This document shows positions 44,299 to 59,026 of a DNA stretch of 64,000 bases, in pieces. The first letter of the stretch is position 1. Each line of letters begins with the position of its first letter. The notes under the pieces are model-generated. The model had not been told where the DNA came from. It did not search any database and was given only the letters and a program-made list of their open reading frames with translations. The translations under genes and the position numbers were made by a program. Source of the DNA: Mesotaenium endlicherianum (taxonomy: Eukaryota; Streptophyta; Zygnematophyceae; Zygnematales; Mesotaeniaceae); contig WELA01002856.1 in the NCBI GenBank assembly GCA_009602735.1, positions 164,236 through 228,235 on the forward strand, read 5' to 3'.

Positions 44299-46087
44299 CT
44301 AGTTAGGCATTTGAATACGCTTGTCATGGATTGGGAGAGGCAGAGGCTTCTGAGCTGAGTGAGGATGATTTTCGCCCTTGTACACCTTCAAGTGAGTAAA
44401 GAGCTGCCTTCCCAACTGTTCCACCCATGCCATCACCAATAGAACGTAGGTCAGATACACACCTGCATGTAAGTCGACACTGACTAGTAGTAATCTCTCA
44501 GACACTGCTGCTGTAAGCCAGGGACGGTGGGTGGTCGCACGCCTCAACACGTACAAATCATGCATTCATCTACATACGCACACAAGTCTTTATACCCATC
44601 CTCAAGTTTTTAGGTTGCTTGCCAGTACCCAACCACAGCAACCATAAACACCTCGACCATGTGTCTTGCAGTTAACCAACCCCCATGACTGCTCGAACAA
44701 CAAGTGCAAATATTGGTGTAACATTGCCTAGTCTCCCCTCACCACTCTATCCACAAATTCCAGAAGTGGACAATGGAAAGAAAACATACTCGGCCCTTGG
44801 GAAGCATGCCCTTAACAGCGTGCTCCACAATTCGCTCGGGAATTCTGTTCTGCAACTGGTTAAACGTTTCCACCTTCATCCCACCAGGCCGTCCAGAATG
44901 CCGCCTGTACAACTTTTGATCCCTCTTCTTCCCGGTCACAGCCACCTTCTCAGCGTTGATCTGCATCCCAGCCCCTCTCCGGAGACGTTACGTCAGCTAG
45001 CAACCATGTCAAAACCTTAGCGGCACTAACTAGCTGCTGCCGCTACGAAGGGACAGAGTCTAATACATTCCAATTGCACCTAGTGCAATTCAAGTGCCAT
45101 GGAGCTCCTCTGCTTATTGTCCTTTCCTCTGCTGCAACACCTGACGACTTCATGAACACATAGACCGCGCGTAAGAGGCGTCCCACAACCCTTCACCACC
45201 GGGAGCAAATAAGGATTTGTCATAATTCCAAGTCATCCTTAGAATGGCTCCGGTCACATTGATGTGCCTGCCTCTCATATTTCCAGCACATTTTTAGAGA
45301 CACACTGCAGGAAGGCAGTCCAGACGGCAAACTTATAAGGCCTCATGCAAGTGCACATTGGGCTACACTGTACACAAACAAGGGCTCGGAACGTCGTAAA
45401 AGTTACATACCACAACAACGTAAGCCCCCATATCCACAGAGGGGGTGTATGTTGGCAAGTCCTTGCCGCGTATGTGAATAGCTATTGTTGATGCAAGACG
45501 CCCAAGCCTTTTGTCTGAGGCATCCACCACATACCATTTCTTCTCAACATTCAAGTGGTCCGCCTCCTTGGGATAGTAAGTGCGGTTCCATACATCCTGA
45601 TGTCAAGCGTACACAAATGAAAAAGACTTCAGTCCAGGTCTAAACTTCTACCAACCTGTAAGATAAGAAAAATTAACCTTTCCTACATTGCCATCCTTCC
45701 ATCTGAACTATTGCCATGAAACAAACTGGTTAAGCTTACTCCCTAGTAAACGGATTGTGCGAGACAAAATATAACCAAGTCCGGTTTAGAAAACCTTACG
45801 GGGCCAAGCTGCTCAATGCCCTCGTACATCCATTTGTGCTCGCCAGGAATGAACCCTGCAGCCCGAACCGAAAACCCCCTAGAATGTTGCTTCCCCCGGC
45901 ATACCCTATCCTCCAGGCCTAGTCTTAACCCAGCAATTGAACTAGAAGCAAATGCGAGGTTCTTCGTGCCTACTTTGAATGTGCACTTTACTGAAGCCCT
46001 GGAAGAAGAGTTTGCTCGAGATCCGCATGACGAAAATGATGTCGAAACTGCCGCAAGGTGCTGCTGAGCTGCAGCAGAGGAAGCCAT
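44299..46087 (-). CDS. RPL13: Plastid ribosomal protein L13 (uL13c), nuclear gene
   Basis: Four exons on the minus strand: 46087-45800, 45596-45411, 44960-44790 and 44415-44299. All have GT-AG borders and in-phase joins, giving 253 residues. Residues 1 to about 70 are Ser/Ala/Arg-rich like a chloroplast transit peptide. The mature part has [78 protein letters not shown] and [17 protein letters not shown], all typical of L13. It joins the large subunit of the plastid ribosome early in assembly. Length is close to the land-plant protein (about 240). It faces away from URB2. Confidence 0.93.
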
Positions 46088-46591
46088 GGCCGCACACTAC
46101 CACACAGAGTCTAAAACCTAGAGAGATAAGGGGAACCTTTCTGCAGCTGTTTTCTGGAAGCGCATGAACACGGGACCCCTCATCATCCACCCTCTGACCC
46201 TCATCAGATCACGGTTGCGCATGGTACGGCAGTTGTACAGTTTTGGTGGAGGCCACATGTGTGTGACCGGCACGAATGAGCACCAGAAGGAAAAGCAAGA
46301 GGCCCATAACAAACCCGGTAAAACCTGGGTTATACCATGCAGGTCAACCCCGGCAATCGCCTCTTACTGGATGGACCCAAAACTTTGAAAATGGAACGAA
46401 CTAGAACCCTGTCCCGCGTACCCTTTAAAATGAAGCAAGCTTTTGATGAAGATCACGAGAAAGGCAACTGGCAATAAAGCTTTGAAATACTGAAGTCTCT
46501 TGAACATGCCCACGCGTAAACCAACGACTGTTCATGCACGTTCTTGACTCACGACTATAAGCTTTTTTTTTGGAGAGCATCGCCTGAAATA
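46088..46591. promoter_or_regulatory. Shared upstream region of RPL13 (-) and URB2 (+)
   Basis: About 500 bp between two divergent start codons, so both promoters and 5' leaders must lie here or overlap it. No TATA box is obvious; a run of eight T is at 46563-46571 near the URB2 side. Apart from open frames without known homology, nothing else was seen. Confidence 0.5.
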
Positions 46592-49500
46592 ATGGTTGAA
46601 GGCATGACTGGAACAGAGACTCCAAAAAGCTCGAAGAGAAAGAGGAAGAGAGATGAAGATGAGGGAAACGCTGATGATATAATTGGCAGAGGTGCTTTAG
46701 GGGGGTGCTCGACGCGGGTGATAGTGTCATCTGCGAAAGTATATCAAATCGGAGGAGAGAGACTGGAGCCTTTAGCCATCGCAAAGCTTGTGAATTCTCC
46801 AGCCGGGCCCCTAGAGAAGTACGAAGTCAGGATATGGCTGCAGAAACCTTCAGCATGCATGTTCCGCGCAGCAACTACTTCAAATCTATCTTACGACCAA
46901 GCCTGATGCTGGCAAGGGCGTTCTAGCAGCAAAGGCACGGCGTAGCCACTGATTTTTCCAGCGCCGGTGGGGTGGGGCTGGGCCAGAAAATTGGAGGCTG
47001 CCCTACAGCTCGCCAAGTGGCATGCGCAGCAGTGTGCTATGGGATACGGGGTGGCCCAGCAAGATCCGCTGAGAGGTGTGCTTTCAGCTCTGCGCATAGT
47101 CGCTGACTGGGCGCAGTCTTCGTTACTAAAGTCGTCGGCGTCTTCTCAAGCTGCTGCTGCTTCTGCTCAAACCGTCAATGGAGCAACAAGAGCACACCTG
47201 GATGCTCGCTACTGGGCCGTCCTGAGCTGGACTGCTAGCTCCGTTGGCAGCGAGAGCCTTGTGCCTCTGTCCCCCACTCTCCTGCAGCCCATCACTGCAG
47301 CGCTTGTGCACCACTCTCACAAGCATGACACTTGCCAGACCCCGAATTCCTCACAAAGAGAAGATAACGGAACAGCTGGCAAGGAAGCAGGGGGCGAGAG
47401 GAGCGTTGCCATTGCCCTGGGGCCGGCAGTGGTGATTGTGATGAGGCTCGTGACGCGCGGAGGGCAGCAGCAGCAACAGCAGCAGCAGCAGCGGAAGAGG
47501 GCGGGGCTGGAGCACTGGGTGGCGTTCGTGCATGCGGCTCTTGTCAGCCCCTATGCCCGCACCTTCAAGGGGGGGGGTGGCGATGACGTGGCGTGGAACG
47601 TGCTGGTGCTGCTGGCTCTGGAAGGCTTTGCAGACGTCATTGCCGGCCATCCTAATCAGAAGAAGGTGTTTGCAGCCGTGGCTGCACGCCTGCTGGTGCC
47701 TCTGCTGCGTGTGGTGCACTGTGTGTCAGCAGCAGCAGCAGCAGAGCAACACAGGTGGCACGCCAGGATGCTGGCAGCCGGGCAGCGCATTATGGCCGTG
47801 GGCCTGTTCCACCCCACGCATCTGCCCGGCTTCGCGGCCGCCCAAGGGGAAGGCGTGGCATTGATGAGCTATCACAAGGTGCTGTTTGAGCACGTGGGCG
47901 CCGCCCTCAGGGCAGGCGACGGGGGTGCGGCAGCAGACGTGGCGCCCTCTCTGGGCTGCCTGCTCACGGCGCTGTCCCGCCAACTGCAGCAGCAGCAGCA
48001 GCAGCAGCAGCAGGCTGTGGCAATGGATGAGGAGAGGCGGGCAGCTGTGCTGGGGCTGTTTGGAGAGCTGTTGCAGCTCCTGCTGGACGCTCACGCGCAC
48101 GCTCTTGTGCTGCTGCAGGGCGCGCAAGGCCTGCTGGCGGGTGTGCAAGAGGCGCGCGCGCACGTGGCTGCGGAGCACCACAACAGCGCCCACGCCAAAG
48201 GCCGCCACATGCCCATGCTCACCCGCCTGTGCGCGGCCGCCCTCGACGGAGCCAGAGTTACCCTCCTCCTTCGCAAGGAGGGAGAGGGAGAGGGAGAGGG
48301 GCAGGCGGTGGCGAGGAGCGCCGTGGGGGTGGTGCGGCAGCTGGTGGGGATGGAGCATCGCGCAGTGGCGCCGCACATGGACGCCCTCTGCCCCTGGCTG
48401 CTGCTGCTGCTCTCCTCCTCCTCCTCTGCCCCCCTGGCGGATGAGTGCGTCGCGCTGGCTTGCCAGCTGGTGGACGTCCACGCAGACCTGCGCCAGGTGA
48501 GAGGGGTGCTCCTCCAGCCTCAGCCCAAGCCTCGACCTCAGAGAGGGCTCTTGAGAAGGCCATGCATGGTATAGACTGCAGCGCCCCCGGCTTTCACACA
48601 CTCACAGCAGCTGCTGCTGCTGCTCACACATGTCATATGTGCGCACGTGCTGGGTGGAGGATGCAGCTTGACAGGTGGGTGCCGCTGCTGCTGCAAGCGG
48701 TGAGGCAGCACGCAGCAGCTGCAGGAGGAGGAGGAGGAGCGTGGGCCTCGGCAGCACGCCTGGTGACGGCACCCGCCTTCACCGCCGCGCTTGCTCGCGC
48801 CCTGCACTCCATGCCGCACGGCCAGGTGGCGCCGCTCGTGCGCAGCCTGGCTTTCGATATGGAAGAGTCTGCCTCTGTTGTGGAAGGAGCAGGAGGCACA
48901 GCAGCAGCAGCGGGGGCGGCGCTGGTGCTGGCGCGCGTGTACGGTACGATAGTGGACAGCCTGCCCGTGCTGCCCGCCACGGCCGCCCCGCTGGCCGCCG
49001 CGCTGCTGCACCTCCTGACCCACGCCGTGGCGCCCTTCTTGGCGCCCCATCTCGACCGCTGGGAGCGCGCAGGCGCACGCCTGCAGCGCACCTGCACCCC
49101 TGGCAAGAAGCATGAGGGGGAGGGGGGCGGGGTTGGGGGCGTGATGGTGCTGGCGGTGTACCTGGCGGCCGCGGCTGCGCTCGCGCACTGCTCCATGCTC
49201 GCGCCTCTCCAGCTAGCAGCTGAGGAGAGCAGCAGCAGCAGGGGACGCGGGCTGTTTGTGCGCGTGGGGAGGGGCCGCGCACGGCTCAGCGACATCGTCG
49301 CCGGCGGAGCCGCTGCTGCTACTTCCCGCGTGGCCGGCAGCGGCGGTGCAGCAGCAGCAGCAGCAGAGGAGCTTCATTACCGCCTGCAGTGTGCAGCCGT
49401 ACACGGCCTCACCCTCATGGCTGCTGCTGATGGTGACCACGATGATGCACCCGCGCTAGCGGGCAAGTTGCTCACGCTGGCTCGCCCTCCGCAGGCCGCA

Positions 49501-49761
49501 GGTGGAGGTGGACATGGAGGGGGAGGGGACCGTTCGTGGGAGCTATTGTGTGCCACGTGTCACATCTGGGCCCCTTGGGCAGCACCTGCACACACGCTGG
49601 CATTCGTGCGCACTCTGCTCAGGAGTGCCGTGGCCAGCAGCAGCAGCAGCAGCAGCATCAGGGGAGAGACATCGGCGCCGGCATGTTGGCCGGCGCTGCT
49701 GCAGGACGCCCACCTGTACGAGCAGCAGGTATGTCGCCCGTGTGCCATCAGGCTCTTGTGT

Positions 49762-49799
<38 letters not shown>

Positions 49800-52700
49800 G
49801 GCCTTTGCCAGTGGGTGACGGGGGAGGGGAGGGGAGAGGCATGGCAGGAAGTGCGCGCGCTGCTTGGTGACGCGCTCCTCTCGGAGCTGCGCTCTGCCCT
49901 CCCTCCTGCCTTTGCTGCCGCACCCAGCGAGCAGGAGCAGGAGCAGGAGCAGGAGCAGCACGACGTGACGACGGGAATGGGGGCAGTGCATGGGCTGCTG
50001 AGGCTGCTTCTGTGGCTGCCCCAGGGCTACCTCAGCGCTGCGCACGCCCAGCGCTGCACCCTCACCCTGTCGCTCCTTGAAAAGTGCGTAAGCTCCACCG
50101 TTGCCTACCCCCCCCCTCGCTCTCTTGCTCTCGCATTGCGTACTGTCGGCTGAGGAAGGAAGGGAGAGAGGGATTGCAGGTACCTGGTAGAGCTGCTGGA
50201 GGTCAAGAGGAGAAATGAGGCGGCAGCAGCAGCAGTGATAAGCACGCTGGGGGCAGCCAGAGCTGCCCTGGCGTGGCTGGCGCCGGCCTGCCGCCCCCCT
50301 GCGCGCAGCCTGCCCCTCATTGCCCAAGGGGCCTCCTCCTCCTCCGCGGCAGTAGTGGCAGGGGCACTGGAGTGGCTGCTGCACTCCTCGCTGCAGGCGG
50401 CCGCGAGAAGGGCCGCTCTCCTGTGTGGGGAGGACGTCGCGCTGCTGCCGCTGACTCTGATGGGCGACACGCGCAGCCTGCTGTGGAGCTGCTGCCACGC
50501 TTACCACATGCGCTCCGCCACCCGCCTCCTCCTCCAGCCGCAGCAGCAAGTGGCTCCTCCAAACTCTGAGGAGGAGGAGGAGGAGGAGGCCACAGTGTGG
50601 GCAATGGTAGCGGATGCCAGCACGCGCATGGCAGCTGTCGTAGGCGCTGCAGCAGTGGATGCACCTGGGTCCCGAGTAATAGCAGCAAGGGCGGGGGCGG
50701 TGCCGTTTGTGCCGCGCACCGTGGCTTTGGCCTTGGCACTGCACCACCACCAGCCTCCTCCTCCTCCTGCTCCTGCCGTGCCTCATGTTGCAACAGCGGC
50801 AGCAGCAGCAGCAGCAGCCGCAGAGACGGCGGCCATCTTGTCTTCAATGTGTCGAGCTCTAGTAGCTGTTGACCGGCAGTGCTATGCTGACAAGGCCAAG
50901 GAGGCCAAGTGGGACGCAGTGTTGCCGGAAGCGTGGCGCCGCCACCTGGAGCAGCTGGCTCCGCAGGTGGTGGCAACGCTCAGCTCCATGCTCCTCCTCT
51001 CCGTGCCGCCTCCTCCGGGGCCGGGGCCACACGTCACCAACAACAACAATAACAAGGCAGCGATGGCGACGGCAGCTGCTGCTGCTGCTCTTGCCACGTG
51101 CGCCGCACCCCACAAAGATGGCAAAGACACGGATGATTTTCTGCCTACCACTGAATTGGGAGGGAGCGTGGAGCCCCAGGAAGGTGGGGGCGAGGGCCAG
51201 GGGGTGTCGGCATCATGGGGGGATCCGGGTGCGGGCGTGGAGCAGCATCTGCTGGAGGCCGGCCTGGAGGGCCGCCTTGGCAGGGCGGCCATCGGGCACC
51301 TGCTGGCGGGCATGGCTGCCGTGACCACCATAGCGAGCGTGCGCGCCTCCTCGCCCTCGGCGTCGCCTCGCCTGCCTTTCTTGCTGGCGCCCTCGGGGGC
51401 CTTCGTGGCTCTGCTGGGCTCGCTCCTGGCGGCTGTGCACCGCCTGCTGCTGCTGCTCCTGAGGGGGGGACGAAAGGGAGCAGCAGAAGCGGCAGCGGCT
51501 CCCCCTCTTTTGGAGCCTGCGCTAGAGTTGCAGTTCTACCTGGGGCAGCTGGAGTTTGTGCAGGCGACGGCTTCATGCCTGGGAGGGATGAGAGCGCCCC
51601 CCCCCGTGTACCGCCGGATGCTCTCGCTGCACCTCACCCTGCTGGCCGCCTTTGGAAGCACCAGCAGGGGGGAGGACGTGCTGAGAGGTGCAGTGTGCGG
51701 CGGCGTGCGGGCTCTGGCCCGAGGGGCGTCCAAGGAGGGCCTGGCCTGCCTCCTGGCGGACCTGCTGCACTCCTGCGCCTCCCCCTCCTCCTCCAGCAGC
51801 ATGCGGGGGGCAGCTGTGGTGGCGCTAGAGCTCGTGTACAACGCCGTCTCCGGTGCGCCCGCCGCCTGCCCCCCCTGCCCTGCCCTGCCCTGCCCTGCCC
51901 TGCCCTGCGAGTGCGTCCGAGAGGTTAGGGAGAGAGAGTGAGGGAAGGAGAAAGATCAAGCTGCTTACCCTGTCCAACTCCCAGACTGACTGACAATGGG
52001 ACTGTTGCTGGGGGGAGGGGGGAGGCGGGGGCAGGGGCGGAGAAGCTGCGGGTGGTGGCGGGCCACACGCCGGCGGTGCTGGCTGCGCTCGCCCGCTTCC
52101 TCCTCCCCTCTTCTTCTTTTGCTGCAAAAGAAGTGGAATTGGGGGTGGAAATGGGGGTGGGCGTGGGGCTTATGGGGCTAATAGCGGCACGCGCGGCCAT
52201 CTTCCCCATGCATGCGCCCCATGTGGCTCTCGCCTTGCACCTGCCAGCGCTACTGCTGCTCAAGGACGGGGAGGGCGGGGGAGTGGCGGAGGCGTGCTGC
52301 AAGCTGCTGTGTGCGTCCATGCGCCATCGCCCCAGGTGTGCTCTGCGTGTCTGCCCGCCTGCCTGCCCAGCCCGCGCTGTCCACATGGACGCCGCAGGGC
52401 GTGGCTGATGCATGATGCCGAGGTGCCCGGGGGGGGGGGGGGGGGGGGNGGGGGGGGGGCAGAGAGGCACGGCGCTGTGGGGCCCTTATTGGGGACTCTC
52501 TGCGAGCTCTCCTGCGCCGCCTGGTCCTTTGGCACTTGCCGCCCCTCCTCCGCGAGGGGGAGTATGCGAGCTCTCTGAAGGCTCTCACGCACAGCGCCTC
52601 CTGCCTCAGCCGTGTGTACGAAGAGGTGACCTGCACACACCCCCACGTCTATGTATCCCCCCTCCCCTCGCATGTCGTCCTGACTCATCTGGCCTCTGGC

Positions 52701-53234
52701 GACTCAGACGCAGCTCGTGTGCCTACCTTGCATGGCCAGGTGGCGGAGCACAAGACCACACTGGGGAAGTACTGTGTGTACTATCTGTCCGACTATGTGT
52801 CAGCGCTGGCGGCATCAGGGGGACCAGGCCCTTGCCTCCACAAGTGCGTGCTCCCCCTCCCTCTCTCTGCTGTGCTGCCGTCCAGCTTTGAGTGGCAGAC
52901 TCTGTTGAGTGATAGACCTGCGGGGAATCGGTGGGGAAGCAGAGTCGCTGAGGTGGCGCTGAGGAAGGGCGCGCATGCCATGCTGGACGCGTGCTCGCCA
53001 TTTGATCTCCAGCACCTCCATGCAGCTCTCGGAGGTTGGCTCCTCTCGTGCCCTCCTCTCCTCTCCTTTGCTTTGTGCCCTGCATGCAGCAAGGTGGTAG
53101 TGCCTTGAGGGCCTGCAGCCGTGTGACAGTGCAGCACTGTCCCTTGTGCCTCTGCAGGTGGTCTACGGAGGGGCGCTCTTGCACAGCTTAAGCAAAATTA
53201 TGAGCGCCACTACAAATACAGTGGCAAGATATGA
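46592..53234 (+). CDS. URB2: URB2/NPA2-type nucleolar ribosome biogenesis protein
   Basis: Ten exons modelled: 46592-46818, 46987-48496, 48667-49728, 49848-50083, 50180-51852, 52035-52335, 52463-52625, 52740-52843, 52943-53034 and 53158-53234. The joins keep phase throughout and give 1814 residues. The C terminus identifies it: RVYEEVAEHKTTLGKYCVYYLSDYV, then LRKGAHAMLDACSPFDLQHLHAALG, then ALAQLKQNYERHYKYSGKI, the pattern of the Urb2/Npa2 C-terminal domain. The family works in the nucleolus on early 60S precursors and 27S rRNA processing. The N terminus has a KRKRKR nuclear signal; the middle is helical and Ala/Leu-rich with poly-Gln, poly-Ala and poly-Ser runs. The first intron and the exon 4 acceptor are the least certain. 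Much more GC-rich than its neighbours. Confidence 0.82.
47465..47493 (+). repeat. CAG triplet run in URB2 exon 2
   Basis: Encodes nine consecutive Gln followed by RKR. A second run at 47986-48013 in the same exon encodes another poly-Gln tract. Confidence 0.85.
49762..49799 (+). repeat. GCA triplet run in URB2 intron 3
   Basis: About a dozen gca units lie between the donor at 49729 and the chosen acceptor at 49847. Each unit contains a CAG, so many decoy acceptors are present. Confidence 0.8.
51874..51908 (+). repeat. CCCTG pentamer repeat in URB2 intron 5
   Basis: Six or so tandem ccctg units just after the donor at 51853. Confidence 0.75.
52429..52459 (+). repeat. Poly-G run with one N
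   Basis: About 30 G bases with an N at 52449, in URB2 intron 6 immediately before the exon 7 acceptor (cag at 52460-52462). Its length is probably not reliable. Confidence 0.85.
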
Positions 53235-54846
53235 CCGAATCCCTCACGGGGTCTCATTGCCTGAAACATTTTGTTCACGCCAGTGGTCGTCTTGTTAGGG
53301 AGAGCGACTATGCAACTTGCGGCGTCGTGTTCTTGGGACAAGTAGTGTGTAGTCTGGCTGAAACATGTTCCTTTCGTGATTGCCTTGCACTGAAGACCTG
53401 GGCTTATTCTCACTACTCATCTATGCCATTCTTTTTCCCATGACCCCTAGACTCAGTTTTTTTTTTTGCGTCACCTTGCATGTACTCCCGGAGATGAGGC
53501 CAGCCTGTCTGACAACAGAAGAGTATCTTATGTTGGTCATAATAAATAGCATACTGAATGTGCAGCCAGGTCGGGCCACATTTAGCTTCTTATTCATGCA
53601 GGAATACTGTTTGCAATGCAGTTACAATGTTACACCCACGGAATTTTATAGACAAATTTTGCTTCCACCTTCGCCTTTCTCTTGTTTACATTTAAACTAA
53701 CGCTCATCTTGTTTTGAGTGTAGTTGTGTAATACATGACAGACATTGTTATTATACTCTCCACACGTAATTGCAGAAAACATACAGAAGAGGTGCCCTGT
53801 CACATAGCAGACTAGCAGAAAAGGTGTGCTAGGAACTGAGTAACTAATGAGGCAAATCTTTGTATGTCTCTTTCATTCACCTCTGTCAGAGTAATAAAAA
53901 GCTCAGATGCTGAGTTGGTTAGAACCTTCTCTTTCTGCTTTCACTGACGTTCAATCGATTGCGAAGGTTCTAAAGATGTCTTGAATAACAACCTCAGACT
54001 TGCTAAACTGTTGAAGCAATATGCCGACAACATACAGCCATTGAGCCTGCCTGGCTGTGGAGGTGAAAGACATGCATCACATATGATTGATAATAGGCTG
54101 TTGTCTGTCTACCATGTGTCCGGTAGTAAGGGTGAGACTGGGTAGGTTTGGTATACATAATGTATGTATGTCATGATTGCCATGCATACTGGAAAGCAGT
54201 AGAGAGTTACATCGGTATTTGAAGGATGGCGTGTAAATTTCTACTTGTTTTAGACAATGTTGAGTACACCTGCTTGAGAATTAGAATAATAAATGATCCC
54301 CAGTACTACACAAGTTGCTTTTAAGAATGTTCCAAGGTGTCTCAAGCCTACAACTCCGTGCACTCACTCGCAGATACCCGATACCAACCCAACATACTCA
54401 ACAGCTTTATGTCACATGACCACGGCCATAAAACTTTTCAGGGTCAGGAATAAAGTTGCAGCACCATATCGAGTATTCTCAAATCACCCATTCATGTTGT
54501 GGACACTTATCTGCATGGTTACGTACATTCAAGGGGGTTTTGAATAACATGTCATGTCACTCAGTTTTTGGATATACCACAACACCTGCTTTTAGACAAT
54601 GTTATCTCATGCATTGAAGTGCTTTGGACTAATACATTCCAGTACGAATGAAATATGAAGCAGTTTTCAGGTTAGGGCAGACAGTTACATAGAACAGTAC
54701 CTTCCTGACTGCAATGCTTTGCAGGCCATGTACTAAGTGGAGAGTGTATTTGCTCCATTATCTAATTTAGATGTACATATCCCACAATAGGAACTCTATC
54801 AGGGCAACTTGATTGATCTACCCTGCATTTTAAATGCCCAGTCTAT
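53235..54846. other. Intergenic region between convergent URB2 and the GH1 gene
   Basis: About 1.6 kb, AT-richer than URB2. It should contain both 3' untranslated regions. Nothing else recognised. Confidence 0.5.
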
Positions 54847-57362
<2,516 letters not shown>

Positions 57363-58609
57363 GACTGCTCGTACCGGAGGAAGCTTTGGCAAAGCCTGGT
57401 AAGAATGCGTCAAAAATCGAGCTCTTGGCAAGATACCTATTACTCCCTCTTCAGTTTATGTAGCACGGAGTGGCTCTAGTACGATGCTTCGGTTACGCAT
57501 CAGCAGTCCTCCCTGCACCTCCCCAGTGAGCTCCCAGCTGCTCTCAACTACCAACTTCTATTTCGAGAAGCGATGCGTATTTCGAACCTCCGCGCGGATT
57601 ACGGTTCCTTGGTAGTCAAATCTCGATAACCTATCAAAGCATCTGAATTGCAAGAATCAGCTGCATACAGCTTCTGACATCCAATCGACACCGTCCCTTG
57701 CCAGATGGTTTTTACCATCGGAGGGTCGTAACTGCCATTTATGAGTGGACAACTCTTCGATGGACTTCCACTGACTTCCTACAAAGATTTTTCTAGATGT
57801 TGGACCATACTAATTTCTGCACTAAAACCGGTCGTCTGTTCGCAGCATCTCGTCCAATTTTAGAGAATCTGCATCGAATTGTAAAACATGTCGTTTTAGG
57901 GGAAGGTCAAGTTTTTGTCGTACATCATCCTGTTTCTCTGAGCTGCTTTGCTTGCAGGGCTGTCGCTTCAGGCCGGCTCCCTTCAACCGAGTTAAACACT
58001 CTTGACCACAGCGTGCGGTCAGCGTTAGTCCTCTTTACTATTTGTTACTACTTGTCTTTCGTGGTGGGGGGGCTGAGTTGTAATGGCATGCCGGATTCTG
58101 AATCCGGATTTGCCGACATTTTATGCCCACTTCAACTCTGCAAACTTTTGCTAGTAGAACATCCAAGTACGACATTTTAACATGGGGTGCTATAAGTGGC
58201 TGCGACTTCTCATTGTCGAAGTTGTTTTTCTTATTCAAGAATTCAAAGTCGTTTCCATATTGTCAATGCTGCGTTGATTTTAGTCGTAGCACGCAGGGTT
58301 AAAATGAGGTAAAATATCTGATAATTGACTTTGATAATATGGCGCAACCGAAAAGATGTTGCAATTCGCGCCCAATTTGCGAAGGGAGCTATCACCCCCA
58401 TAATTTTAGAGCTTCCCTATGACTTTCTCCTTCGTTATAGACGCCCGGCAGCCTATACAGTTGCCTTTTGTTATTTGCGAAGCTGTTGTTGGCTTGCTAT
58501 CAATTTAAAACGTCGGTGGGAGACCGTGACGGTACAGTTTTTTCAGAAGTAGACTGGGAATTGTTTAAACATCAAGTTTGGATTGGTTTAAATAATTCGA
58601 TCTTAAAAA
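57363..58609. other. Intergenic region between divergent GH1 and ABCC genes
   Basis: About 1.25 kb holding the promoter side of both genes. No repeat, RNA gene or convincing frame was recognised. Confidence 0.45.
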
Positions 58610-58914
58610 TGGAGGACGCTTCTTACAGAAATGCGTATACCCCCCTCGAGACTACCGAACAAGGATTATCTGGCACTTTCGATGCTTCAGTTACAGCAGA
58701 GTTACAGTTCGAGACGGGACAGCTGAAAGTGCCATTGTCAGAACCAAAAAAAGTTCTCGCGGAAGAAGATGCAGAACGTACACGAGTAGCTCGAGTGAGC
58801 TCGAGACATGCAGGGTCAAGGAACTTGAGGTCCATTCCGGACGCTGGCAATGCGTGCTGTGTGCCCTCCAGATTTTCTGCCCTCCGGTTTTCCATTGTTC
58901 AGATGGTGTACTAG
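58610..58914 (+). CDS. Small unrecognised open frame upstream of ABCC
   Basis: Begins ATG GAG GAC GCT TCT (MEDASYRNAYTPLETTEQG), 101 residues, no family recognised. The first 65 residues look protein-like and polar; the last 35 look like random readthrough. It could be an upstream exon of the ABCC gene, an upstream reading frame in its leader, or chance. Confidence 0.25.
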
Positions 58915-59026
58915 GCTGGGCAGCGGATGCGGTATACTTTTCTTTCACTGCTTCCGCACTTAGCATATTTCACCTGCTAGGCAGGCCCTTGCCACATGAG
59001 CACTCTTCCTTGACAGCCTTGACGCC

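Noticed and set aside
47726-48601. Long minus-strand frames opposite URB2 and ABCC
   Set aside because: GC-rich coding DNA gives long open frames on the other strand; these have no homology and the plus strand has a consistent spliced gene.
47465-49800. CAG runs as a CRISPR or structured repeat array
   Set aside because: They are uninterrupted triplet microsatellites without spacers.
46592-53234. THADA, ECM29 or another armadillo-type scaffold protein instead of URB2
   Set aside because: The C-terminal block (YEEV...GKYCVYYLSDY, LDACSPFDLQHLHAALG, NYERHYKYSGKI) fits the Urb2/Npa2 domain and not those families.
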